Of a stretch of 64,000 bases of DNA, positions 17,476 to 25,131 are shown in pieces. The stretch comes from Microcoleus vaginatus WJT46-NPBG5 (GTDB taxonomy: Bacteria; Cyanobacteriota; Cyanobacteriia; Cyanobacteriales; Oscillatoriaceae): NCBI GenBank assembly GCA_019359355.1, contig JAHHHM010000005.1:1-64000 (forward strand), given 5' to 3'. Each line of letters starts with the position of its first letter. Within the stretch, counting starts at the first letter, position 1. Under the pieces are notes generated by a model. The model made no database searches. It was given only the letters and a program-made list of their open reading frames with translations, and was not told where the DNA came from. The translations under genes were made by a program, and so were the position numbers.

Positions 17476-18339
17476 TCAACTAGAAACTCGTCGTTCGGGA
17501 TGAATGAAGCATCGCTTGTGCCGGTCGAAGCGATCGCCGTGGCAAAGGAGGTGTAGGCGCAGGTTGCAAATGCTCAGGGGATCTGTCGCTGCCACAAACG
17601 GCTGATTTGTGTAGGACATTTCCGTGGGATCAATAATCGTCACCGTGCCTTTACCCAGCACTTGAATCACACCATCCCCTTCAAACATGGCACAGGTATC
17701 CTCATCAATGCCGATGCCCATTCTATCGGGGTGGGCTGCAACCGCGCTCAGCAGCCGTGCCATGCGATTTCGGTTTTGAAAGTGTTGATCGACGATGATA
17801 TCTGGGATAATCCCCAGGCCGGTGGCCATATCCACCAGGGAACGATTGGGAGACTCGCCGCTGCCACCACCGGCAATCATGTGGTGTCCCATCACTGCCG
17901 CACCGGCACTGGTGCCGGCTAAAGTAACCTGACCAAGTTGCACTTGCAGCCGGATTTTTTCCATTAGCGGGGTATCCGCTAGGAGTGCACAAAGACGCAA
18001 TTGGTCGCCGCCGGTCATAAACACGCCGGTACAGCCTTCAAGGTAGTCTTGCCAAGCCGGGTCTTCTCCCTGGGATCGTTCCCGGATGTCAAGCACTTGA
18101 ATCGCCTTGGCACCCATTTCTTGAAAAATGGTCGTATACCGCTCACCAATGGCTGCTGGCTCTCGCGAAGCGCACGGAATAATCGCAATCTGTGCTGCCG
18201 GCCCTCCAGCGCGAGCGAAAAACGTCTGCAGGATCTCGCGTCCATGCACTTTGTCTTCCGCTCCGCCAATCACCATGATGGTCGTTTTGGTTGGTTGGGG
18301 CATTCTCGGTTCCAGAGATTTATCTTGTAACTGCAGCAT
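17476..18339 (-). CDS. cphB: Cyanophycinase
   Basis: A serine-type exopeptidase that cuts cyanophycin to beta-Asp-Arg dipeptides. I take the ATG at 18339 (MLQLQDKSLEPRMPQPTK), giving 287 residues; a longer frame from 18387 adds 16 residues. Key parts are MVIGGAEDK near the start, VFMTGGDQLRL, and the nucleophile elbow AGTSAGAAVMG, where the Ser is about residue 144. DEDTCAMFEGDG lies near the end. The fold is the class I amidotransferase-like peptidase family S51. It is paired with cphA downstream. Confidence 0.95.
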   Translation of the reverse strand: MLQLQDKSLEPRMPQPTKTTIMVIGGAEDKVHGREILQTFFARAGGPAAQIAIIPCASREPAAIGERYTTIFQEMGAKAIQVLDIRERSQGEDPAWQDYLEGCTGVFMTGGDQLRLCALLADTPLMEKIRLQVQLGQVTLAGTSAGAAVMGHHMIAGGGSGESPNRSLVDMATGLGIIPDIIVDQHFQNRNRMARLLSAVAAHPDRMGIGIDEDTCAMFEGDGVIQVLGKGTVTIIDPTEMSYTNQPFVAATDPLSICNLRLHLLCHGDRFDRHKRCFIHPERRVSS

Positions 18340-18644
18340 GGCCTTGCTTCTGGGCGTGAGGGGGACACTGTAAAAGTTGTAGCCCACTCAGCAGATGTTG
18401 CTTCCTATAAAGTTTTACTGCCCAGTGTAGGCTTTCTGGCTAACAGAATCAATTACAGGCTGGGATTCAATTGTCTCATAATCTTCCCACGTCATTGGCA
18501 CGCTGTTTTTAACCAATCTCCGGCAGCCTGTAGAAGATTGTTTTTGCGCTTGCGATTTTGCCACCGGCTGGGATCTGGCATAAGTGACGTTGGGAGTGCT
18601 TTCTATTGTATTTTCTTGTGGTAGTTGTGCGATCGCTAAAACTC
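18340..18644. other. Divergent promoter region cphB / trmD
   Basis: About 305 bases between the divergent cphB and trmD, so it should carry both promoters. An HIP1 palindrome GCGATCGC is at 18629-18636. I looked for an NtcA site (GTA-N8-TAC) for cphB and found only an imperfect near-match, which I do not call. Confidence 0.45.
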
Positions 18645-19352
18645 GTGAGATTTGATCTAGTCACTTTATTTCCAGATTTTTTCACCTCAGCCTTGCAATC
18701 AGGGCTGCTGGGAAAAGCTTTAGCCGGCAACATTGCCTCTGTTAGCTTGGTGAATCCCCGCGACTTTACCACGGACAAGCATCGGCGAGTGGATGATGAA
18801 CCCTATGGCGGCGGTGTGGGGATGGTACTCAAACCCGAACCGATTTTTGCGGCGGTGGAGTCACTGCCGGCAGAACCCAGGCGTGAGGTGATTTTGCTGA
18901 CGCCTCAGGGTGAGCGAATGGATCAAGGATTGTTTCGCGAACTGGCTGCCGGTTACGACCAGTTGGTTTTGCTATGCGGCCATTATGAAGGCTTTGATGA
19001 GCGAGTGATGCATTTAGTCACCCGCGAGGTTTCTTTGGGCGATTTCGTCCTCACTGGCGGCGAAATTCCGGCACTCGCGCTGATTAATGGTGTGGTGCGG
19101 TTGCTACCGGGAACGGTTGGCAAAGCTGAGTCCCTAACCGCTGAAAGTTTTGAAGCCGGCCTTTTAGATTATCCCCATTACACGCGACCGCCTGTTTTTC
19201 GGGATTTGAAAGTTCCTGATGTTTTGCTATCAGGAAATCATGCAGCGATCGCCCAGTGGCGCAAAGAACAACAAATTCAACGTACCCGCCAGCGCCGGCC
19301 TGATTTGTTAAAAGATTTTGAAACCACCCATAAAGAGGAAGGCGATTGCTGA
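18645..19352 (+). CDS. trmD: tRNA (guanine37-N1)-methyltransferase
   Basis: Methylates G37 next to the anticodon with S-adenosylmethionine, preventing frameshifting. I take the GTG at 18645 (translated MRFDLVTLFPDFF), giving 235 residues as in the family; the frame is open further upstream from a TTG. The SPOUT-fold signatures are DDEPYGGGVGMVLKPEP, LLCGHYEGFDERV and EVSLGDFVLTGGEIPA, which form the knot and SAM pocket, with the C-terminal DNA/tRNA-binding part ending in RRPDLLKDFE. Unlike in many bacteria, rimM, rpsP and rplS are not adjacent. Confidence 0.96.
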   Translation: MRFDLVTLFPDFFTSALQSGLLGKALAGNIASVSLVNPRDFTTDKHRRVDDEPYGGGVGMVLKPEPIFAAVESLPAEPRREVILLTPQGERMDQGLFRELAAGYDQLVLLCGHYEGFDERVMHLVTREVSLGDFVLTGGEIPALALINGVVRLLPGTVGKAESLTAESFEAGLLDYPHYTRPPVFRDLKVPDVLLSGNHAAIAQWRKEQQIQRTRQRRPDLLKDFETTHKEEGDC

Positions 19353-19396
19353 TAAAACCGGCTATGACGGTAGAGTAGGTAGCCGGTGTTTTAGCC

Positions 19397-20659
19397 ATGA
19401 AAAAGTTCCAATTTATTTGGATATCACTTTTGTCATTTCTGCTGATTAATGAAGTTAACTTTAATCCCAGCAAAGGTGAGGTCGGGAAGTGGGTTGAGTT
19501 TAATTCTGCTGCCTATGCGAGAAGAGGCAGCACTGGCGGGCGATCCCGAGGAGGTTCCTTTTCGCGCCCCTCCTCTCCCAGCCGGCCTAGCAGTGGCAAC
19601 AGTGCCCCCCGTAACTCCTTTCCCAGCCAGTCAGCACCGGCACCTGCGAACTCTAGTGGTTCTAGCAACACTGGGGGACGCGTCCGGGGTGGATCGTTCC
19701 AGCCTCCCGCACCGGCACCCGTCCCCTACAATCCCCCACGTTCGACAGGGACGACAAATTATCCCCCCAATTATTACCCTGCAAGGCAAGCCGATCCCTA
19801 CTACCCGCGTGGAGGTGGGACGGTAATTGTGCCGGTGCCGGTGCCAGTGGGTCCTGGGCCTTATTATTCCAATCCTGGTCAAGCCCCATACTATCCGCCG
19901 GCTGATCCCTCTGTGTCCCAACCCAATCCAAATTATCAGGGTTCTGGCTATTCTTCTTCAAACCGCTCAACCTCTTCTAGCGGGTCATTTTGGAGCTTTT
20001 TGCTATTTCTCCTGGTATGCGGGAGTTTAGTATTTCTTGCTTGGTACATTTTTGCCGGCAGAAAGAAAGGCAACCAAAATGAACTCACCAATGACATTGT
20101 TACGGTTAGCAAGTTGCAAGTCGCCCTGCTCGCTGAAGCGCGTCATATTCAATCCCATCTGTCTGATCTTTCCCTGAGTGCGGATTTAGATAGCTCAGAA
20201 GGATTGACCCAATTATTACAAGAATCAGCCTTAGCGTTGCTGCGTTCGCCAGAATACTGGACTCATGTCCGGGCAAGTTCACAAACCGTTCAAAGTCGAG
20301 AAGAAGCCGCTCAACTTTTCGAGCAGTTATCTATCGAGGAGCGCAGCAAGTTTAGTGCAGAAACGCTCAGTAATGTCGGAGGCAACATCCGCTATGGAGA
20401 TCGGGCAACAGCCAATGCCGGTGATGAGTTGGCTACTTATATCGTCGTCACATTCTTGGTAGGAACAGAAAACGATAACCCTCTGTTTGACAGTATTCAC
20501 TCAGCCGAAGAATTGCAACAAACCCTACAACGAGTTGCCTCCATCTCACCCGAATACCTGCTCATCTTTGAATTACTTTGGAGTCCCCAAAAAGAAACAG
20601 ACACCCTCTCCTACGATCAGCTACTGACCGAATACTCAGACATGATTCTAATTGCTTAA
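19397..20659 (+). CDS. DUF1517 membrane protein with Ser/Pro/Gly-rich N-terminal domain
   Basis: 420 residues. It opens with a hydrophobic segment (FQFIWISLLSFLLINEV) that may be a signal anchor. Next comes a low-complexity Arg/Ser/Gly then Pro/Tyr-rich region (about 40-190), a transmembrane span (WSFLLFLLVCGSLVFLAWYIFAG), and a soluble C-terminal domain beginning NDIVTVSKLQVALLAEARHI. That domain matches DUF1517, found in cyanobacteria and plastids, function unknown. The C-terminal 190 residues are paralogous to the next gene. It lies 44 bases after trmD. A hairpin follows its stop. Confidence 0.8.
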   Translation: MKKFQFIWISLLSFLLINEVNFNPSKGEVGKWVEFNSAAYARRGSTGGRSRGGSFSRPSSPSRPSSGNSAPRNSFPSQSAPAPANSSGSSNTGGRVRGGSFQPPAPAPVPYNPPRSTGTTNYPPNYYPARQADPYYPRGGGTVIVPVPVPVGPGPYYSNPGQAPYYPPADPSVSQPNPNYQGSGYSSSNRSTSSSGSFWSFLLFLLVCGSLVFLAWYIFAGRKKGNQNELTNDIVTVSKLQVALLAEARHIQSHLSDLSLSADLDSSEGLTQLLQESALALLRSPEYWTHVRASSQTVQSREEAAQLFEQLSIEERSKFSAETLSNVGGNIRYGDRATANAGDELATYIVVTFLVGTENDNPLFDSIHSAEELQQTLQRVASISPEYLLIFELLWSPQKETDTLSYDQLLTEYSDMILIA

Positions 20660-20673
20660 TGCCATGAAAACAA

Positions 20674-20712
20674 AGCAGGGGCAACAACAGCCAACAAATT
20701 CACGCCCCTGCT
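20674..20712 (+). terminator. Hairpin after the first DUF1517 gene
   Basis: A perfect 9-base inverted repeat AGCAGGGGC (20674-20682) and GCCCCTGCT (20704-20712), loop 21 bases, 14 bases after the stop. No T run follows, so it may be an inefficient terminator or an mRNA end structure. Confidence 0.45.
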
Positions 20713-20936
20713 CGCCAACCCTAGGGGTGAATCGTAACTCAAACAAATTCTTAATTAAAAGTCAACCAGCATAATACCGCTTTTGTACTATAATTCAAGC
20801 TGTTTTTAACTATTAAAAGTCAAAAAAACCTTTCAAGTATTCAATCTTCTCGGCATTTATCTGCGTGCATTTATGGTTAAAATCTTAAATAAGTGTTTCA
20901 TGCCGCAAAAATAAAACATCCAAAAAAATAATTAAC

Positions 20937-21533
20937 ATGACTGAAAATAACGAAAGAGACAACGATATCGTCACAGTTACCAAGCTGCAAATAGCCCTAG
21001 ACGCTCAAGCGTCCTCAGTGCCGGCTGAACTATCTAAACTTAGCCTCAGCGCGGATACCGAAACATCTGAAGGATTGTGGGAAATTTTGCAAAATACAAG
21101 CCATCTGCTGCTCAAAAACTCAGAGTACTGGACTCATGTATTAACAAATTCCCAAACTGTTCCAAATCGGCAAGAAGCTGAAACAGTTTTTGAGCGCATT
21201 TCCCTTAACGAGCGCAGCAAATTCAGTACAGAAACGCTCAGTAATGTAGATGGTGAAATCACACGGCGGCAACCCGAACCCGCCGATAAAGATGGAGAAC
21301 CGGCAGCTTATATCGTCGTCACCTTGCTAATTGGAACTGCTGACGATCAACCCCTATTTGGAGAAATTAAATCTGCTGAAGCAGTGAAAGAAGCTTTAGA
21401 GCAACTGCTATCAATGCGAACCGACTATTTAATGGTTTTTGAGCTGCTATGGAGTCCACAAGCAGAAACAGACAAGCTCACTCAACAGCAAATGGCGCTC
21501 CAGTATGCTGATATGATTCAAATTGCTGAATAG
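20937..21533 (+). CDS. Soluble DUF1517 paralogue
   Basis: 198 residues, beginning MTENNERDNDIVTVTKLQIA. It aligns with the C-terminal domain of the preceding gene (shared words: DIVTV.KLQ.AL, LSLSAD, SEGL, SEYWTHV, SSQTV/NSQTV, ERSKFS.ETLSNV, AYIVVT, FELLWSPQ.ETD, YADMIQIAE), but lacks the signal anchor, the low-complexity region and the membrane span. It therefore looks like a cytosolic copy from a tandem duplication. The 277-base gap before it contains the dispersed ATCTGCG...GGTTAA repeat at 20857-20882. Function unknown. Confidence 0.75.
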   Translation: MTENNERDNDIVTVTKLQIALDAQASSVPAELSKLSLSADTETSEGLWEILQNTSHLLLKNSEYWTHVLTNSQTVPNRQEAETVFERISLNERSKFSTETLSNVDGEITRRQPEPADKDGEPAAYIVVTLLIGTADDQPLFGEIKSAEAVKEALEQLLSMRTDYLMVFELLWSPQAETDKLTQQQMALQYADMIQIAE

Positions 21534-21607
21534 CTGTCAAATATTTGTTGTCAATAGACAGTTGTTAGTGAGAAACTAAAAAGGACAAAGACAAAAAACA
21601 AAAATAA

Positions 21608-22090
21608 ATGAATATCAGAATTGGCAATGGCTACGATATCCACCGCCTTGTCGCTGAGCGTGCTTTAATTTTGGGGGGTATCAAGATTTCCCATGAATTA
21701 GGTTTGTTAGGACATAGTGATGCAGATGTATTAACTCATGCTATTATGGACGCCATGCTGGGCGCTTTAAGTTTGGGCGATATCGGTCATTACTTTCCAC
21801 CAACAGATGAAAAGTGGGCCGGTGCTGATAGTTTGATGTTGTTGGCGCAGGTTGATCAGCTTATTCAAGAAAAAGGCTGGCGCATCGGAAATATTGACTC
21901 AGTAATTGTGGCGGAACGTCCTAAATTAAAACCTCATATACCGGCAATGCGAGATCGTCTGGCAGAGGTTTTAAGCATCAAACCTGACCAAATTGGCATC
22001 AAAGCAACCACCAATGAAAAATTAGGGCCGGTGGGCAGAGAAGAAGGAATTGCTGCTCATGCAGTTGTCTTGCTAGTGGCTGCTGATTAA
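21608..22090 (+). CDS. ispF: 2-C-methyl-D-erythritol 2,4-cyclodiphosphate synthase
   Basis: The fifth step of the MEP isoprenoid pathway, closing the cyclic diphosphate with release of CMP. 160 residues, normal for this trimeric enzyme. The zinc ligands are in GNGYDIHRL (D, H) and the later [21 protein letters not shown]. Family signatures include [15 protein letters not shown], and [26 protein letters not shown] at the end (given here in part: [18 protein letters not shown]). dxr, two steps... earlier in the same pathway, lies at 36.3 kb. Confidence 0.96.
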   Translation: MNIRIGNGYDIHRLVAERALILGGIKISHELGLLGHSDADVLTHAIMDAMLGALSLGDIGHYFPPTDEKWAGADSLMLLAQVDQLIQEKGWRIGNIDSVIVAERPKLKPHIPAMRDRLAEVLSIKPDQIGIKATTNEKLGPVGREEGIAAHAVVLLVAAD

Positions 22091-22174
22091 CCAAGGTCTG
22101 GCGTGAAAAGCAGTTAGGATAGAAATTAAGAGGAAATCGGGAAAAGACTCTCAACCGCCGAGGGAATTAAAGCA

Positions 22175-22663
22175 ATGGAAGCAGCAAAATTTGAACTTGA
22201 GCTTGACAATCAACCAGTTGTTGTAGCTGATAGCGTTGCGGAAGACGTTAAAGGGAATATTGTTTTGTTAATTAAAGTTCAAGCAACAGAAACAAAACAT
22301 GGAGGAATTGCTCAGCTAATTCACCACTTACAAAGCTCAAAAGTTTTAATTCCTTTCGCGATGCTCGTCGATCTTGAAAACATTGAATTTTTTGAATGGA
22401 ATGGTAACAATTTATCAAAGTCGGCTTGCTCCTTAAAAACAAGTGATATCCTGAGCTATTATGAGCCAGAATTCGGCAAAAAGCGGATCTTTTATCGCTA
22501 TCTAACGAGGTTAGTTGAAGCGTGGCTGCGCGATTTAGCTTATCACTGGAAGTCAGAAACACCTCCAGGCTCAGAACAAATCGCAACCATTGGTTTATTA
22601 CCGCTGCTCAAAGATGGCACGACAAAAACTAATGTAGTGCTGAGGGGGCGTGTGGAGGATTAA
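22175..22663 (+). CDS. Nuclease-fold-like protein with apparently altered catalytic core, partner of PIN protein
   Basis: 162 residues, no signal peptide or membrane span. The segment DVKGNIVLLIKVQATETKHG followed by GIAQLIHHLQSS and PFAMLVDLENIEFFEWNG has the layout of a PD-(D/E)xK restriction-endonuclease fold core (strand, helix, strand). Where an active member would show (V/I)EVK, this protein shows IKVQ, so the usual Glu and Lys appear replaced. The end has AWLRDLAYHWKSETPPGSEQ, a stretch I associate with a family common in cyanobacteria. This assignment is by pattern only. Its TAA overlaps by one base the ATG of the PIN-domain gene, so the two are translationally coupled. Confidence 0.55.
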   Translation: MEAAKFELELDNQPVVVADSVAEDVKGNIVLLIKVQATETKHGGIAQLIHHLQSSKVLIPFAMLVDLENIEFFEWNGNNLSKSACSLKTSDILSYYEPEFGKKRIFYRYLTRLVEAWLRDLAYHWKSETPPGSEQIATIGLLPLLKDGTTKTNVVLRGRVED

Positions 22664-23274
22664 TGCCGATCCTGTATGTTGAAACGAACTTCTTGATTAG
22701 CATTGCGACAGGACGCGATCCAGAAGCAGATAACTTGCTATTGAACCCGCCGGCATCCGTACAAATCGCAATACCTAGCATTTGCTGTATGGAAGCTTTA
22801 TCTGTTCTGGAAAATGAGCAAAAACGCCGCAACCGCTTTACTGGTGAACTGGAAAATCAAATCAGTCAGTTAAAACGAGATTTAACCTCACGTTCCGCCA
22901 AGTCTCTCCTTTTTCATTTAGAGGAATCACTAAATGAGAATGAGGGATTGCTAAATGATGTGCAGCTACGTCTCTTTCAAGCCTTGGAAAATGTGGCGAC
23001 AAAAGCAGAAATGATTAACTTAAATGCAGTAATGCTACAGGAGAATTTAAAGACAACTTTAATTTTAGAAGATCCCACAGATAATTTGATTTTACACTGT
23101 ATCCTGAACCACGCCTGCTCAAATGCAACTGAAGTCAAAGCATTTTTGAGTGGAAACTCTAAACAATTTGGGGTGCGGCAAGTGCAAGAGGCTTTGCAAG
23201 ATGTCGGCATCGAAAAATATTTCTTTCGCAGCCAAGATTTTCTCGGTTGGCTAAACTTTGGGCAGATTTTGTAA
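22663..23274 (+). CDS. PIN-domain protein
   Basis: 203 residues beginning MPILYVETNFLISIATGRDP, the first PIN strand with an acidic residue (E7 in place of the usual Asp) followed by TN. A second acidic residue is in SICCMEALSVLE. The third and fourth are in LEDPTDNLILHCILNHA. These form the metal site of PIN ribonucleases, many of which are toxins of type II toxin-antitoxin modules. A long helical insert (about 50-110) is unusual for short VapC toxins. The upstream overlapping gene is not a recognisable antitoxin, so the pair may have another role. It ends 41 bases before a solute-binding protein gene. Confidence 0.7.
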   Translation: MPILYVETNFLISIATGRDPEADNLLLNPPASVQIAIPSICCMEALSVLENEQKRRNRFTGELENQISQLKRDLTSRSAKSLLFHLEESLNENEGLLNDVQLRLFQALENVATKAEMINLNAVMLQENLKTTLILEDPTDNLILHCILNHACSNATEVKAFLSGNSKQFGVRQVQEALQDVGIEKYFFRSQDFLGWLNFGQIL

Positions 23275-23314
23275 GTTAGTTGTAAAATTAAAAGTTACGA
23301 CAGAAGAAACGATT

Positions 23315-25102
23315 ATGAAATTTTCTACAATTGTTCTGGCAACTGGACGCCGGTGGTTAGCCTTTCTCCTTGCCTTGATCACAGTAGTGACGCTGGGAGG
23401 CTGCAACCCTAGTAACTTCAAAACTGAGGCCGCTCAAGTGCCTTATATTGTAGACGCTAGCCTGAGCGACCCGAATTCTTTTAACTACATTATCAGCCAG
23501 GGAAGCCCAGATGTTCTTGGGTTGGTTTATGAGGGACTGCTTAGCCAAAATGGTATTACCGGCGAACTTGAGCCGGCTTTAGCACAATCTTGGGTAATTG
23601 CCCCAGATAAGCAGCGAATTGTTTTTACCCTACGAGAAGGACTCAAATGGTCTGATGGAGCGCCTCTAACCACAGATGATGTTATTTTTACTTATCAAGA
23701 TATCTTTTTTAATGAGGAAATCCCAACCGATATTAGAGATATTTTGAGAATAGGCAAGAACGGGTTGCTACCAAAAGTGCGAAAGATTGATGATCGTCGG
23801 GTTGAATTTACAGTCCCAGAACCCTTCGCTCCTTTTCTTCGCTATACTGGCGGATTGGCAATTTTACCGGCTCATGCTTTGCGGGAATCTGTCATGACAA
23901 AAGATAGTGCCGGCAAACCTAAATTTTTGTCAACTTGGAATACAGATACCGATCCCAAACAAATAATTGGAAATGGCCCTTACACGCTTGAAAGCTATAC
24001 CCCTAGTCAGCAGATAGTATTGCGTCGGAACCCCTATTATTGGGAGCGCGATGGTCAGGGAAATGCTAAGCCTTATATCGAGCGATATGTGTGGAAAATT
24101 GTAGAATCTACAGACACTCAATTGCTACAGTTTCGCTCTGGAGGTTTGGATGTCTTCGGAGTTTCACCTGACTATTTTTCCCTGTTAAAGCAAGAAGAAA
24201 AGCGGGGAAACTTTACCGTTTATATCGGCGGGCCAGAAATGAGTACCACTTTTTTGGTATTCAATCTAAATCAAGCAAAAGATGCGAATAATAAGCCTCT
24301 GGTAGACCCAATTAAGTCTCGCTGGTTCAACAGCAAAGCATTTCGACAAGCAATTGCTCATGCGATTGACCGGCAGAAAATGATTAACAACGTTTACCGG
24401 GGAGTTGGAGAACCGCAAAATTCACCGATTTACAAACAAAGTGCCTATTATCTGTCTCCAGAAGCCGGGTTGAAAGTCTATGACTATAATATAAAGCGGG
24501 CCAAAGAATTACTTTTAGGAGCCGGCTTCAAATACAACGCTCAAGGGCAACTGCTCGATTCCGAGGGCAACCAGGTACGCTTTACAATGCTGACGAATGC
24601 CGGGAATAAACTGCGGGAAGCAATTGGCTCTCAAATCAAACAAGACCTTAGTCAAATTGGCATCCAAGTGGATTTTACTGCCATCGCCTTCAATACCCTT
24701 CTAGAACAGATTGATCGCCGGCAATGGGAGAGTTACATTGGCAAAATAGGGGGTGGCGGTGTCGAGCCAAATGGAGGGGCAAATACTTGGTTAACCAAGG
24801 GCGGTTTGCACGCATTTAATCTCGGCCCGCAAGAAAGTCAGCCACCCATAGTTGGGTGGACAGTTTCAGACTGGGAGCGGCAAATAGAAGAGCTTTATAT
24901 TAAGGGTGCTGGTGAGCTTGATGAAGCAAAGCGCAAAGAAATTTATGCGGAAACCCAACGCATTACCCAAGAAAACTTGCCATTTATCTACCTAGTAAAT
25001 CCCCTAACAATAGCGGCAGTTCGTAATCGCCTTCAAGGGATAAAATTCTCAGCGCTGGGCGGTGCCCTTTGGAATCTTACCGAACTAAAAATCATAGAAT
25101 AG
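23315..25102 (+). CDS. ABC transporter substrate-binding lipoprotein, family 5 (copy 1)
   Basis: 595 residues from the ATG at 23315. A lipoprotein signal (AFLLALITVVTLGGC) gives a Cys anchor to the membrane. The mature part is a family-5 solute-binding protein (peptide, opine or nickel type): ALAQSWVIAPDKQRIVFTLR, EGLKWSDGAPLTTDDVIFTY, FRQAIAHAIDRQKMINN and YDYNIKRAKELLLGAGF. These are hallmark motifs of OppA/DppA-like proteins, but the ligand cannot be read. A close paralogue follows at once; no permease or ATPase gene of this transporter class is in the window. Confidence 0.9.
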   Translation: MKFSTIVLATGRRWLAFLLALITVVTLGGCNPSNFKTEAAQVPYIVDASLSDPNSFNYIISQGSPDVLGLVYEGLLSQNGITGELEPALAQSWVIAPDKQRIVFTLREGLKWSDGAPLTTDDVIFTYQDIFFNEEIPTDIRDILRIGKNGLLPKVRKIDDRRVEFTVPEPFAPFLRYTGGLAILPAHALRESVMTKDSAGKPKFLSTWNTDTDPKQIIGNGPYTLESYTPSQQIVLRRNPYYWERDGQGNAKPYIERYVWKIVESTDTQLLQFRSGGLDVFGVSPDYFSLLKQEEKRGNFTVYIGGPEMSTTFLVFNLNQAKDANNKPLVDPIKSRWFNSKAFRQAIAHAIDRQKMINNVYRGVGEPQNSPIYKQSAYYLSPEAGLKVYDYNIKRAKELLLGAGFKYNAQGQLLDSEGNQVRFTMLTNAGNKLREAIGSQIKQDLSQIGIQVDFTAIAFNTLLEQIDRRQWESYIGKIGGGGVEPNGGANTWLTKGGLHAFNLGPQESQPPIVGWTVSDWERQIEELYIKGAGELDEAKRKEIYAETQRITQENLPFIYLVNPLTIAAVRNRLQGIKFSALGGALWNLTELKIIE

Positions 25103-25131
25103 CAGCCGCGTTAATAAGGAAAAAAAGACTC

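Noticed and set aside
18340-18644. Possible NtcA site upstream of cphB
   Set aside because: Only GTA-N8-TAG was found, which misses the final C, and no promoter context supports it.
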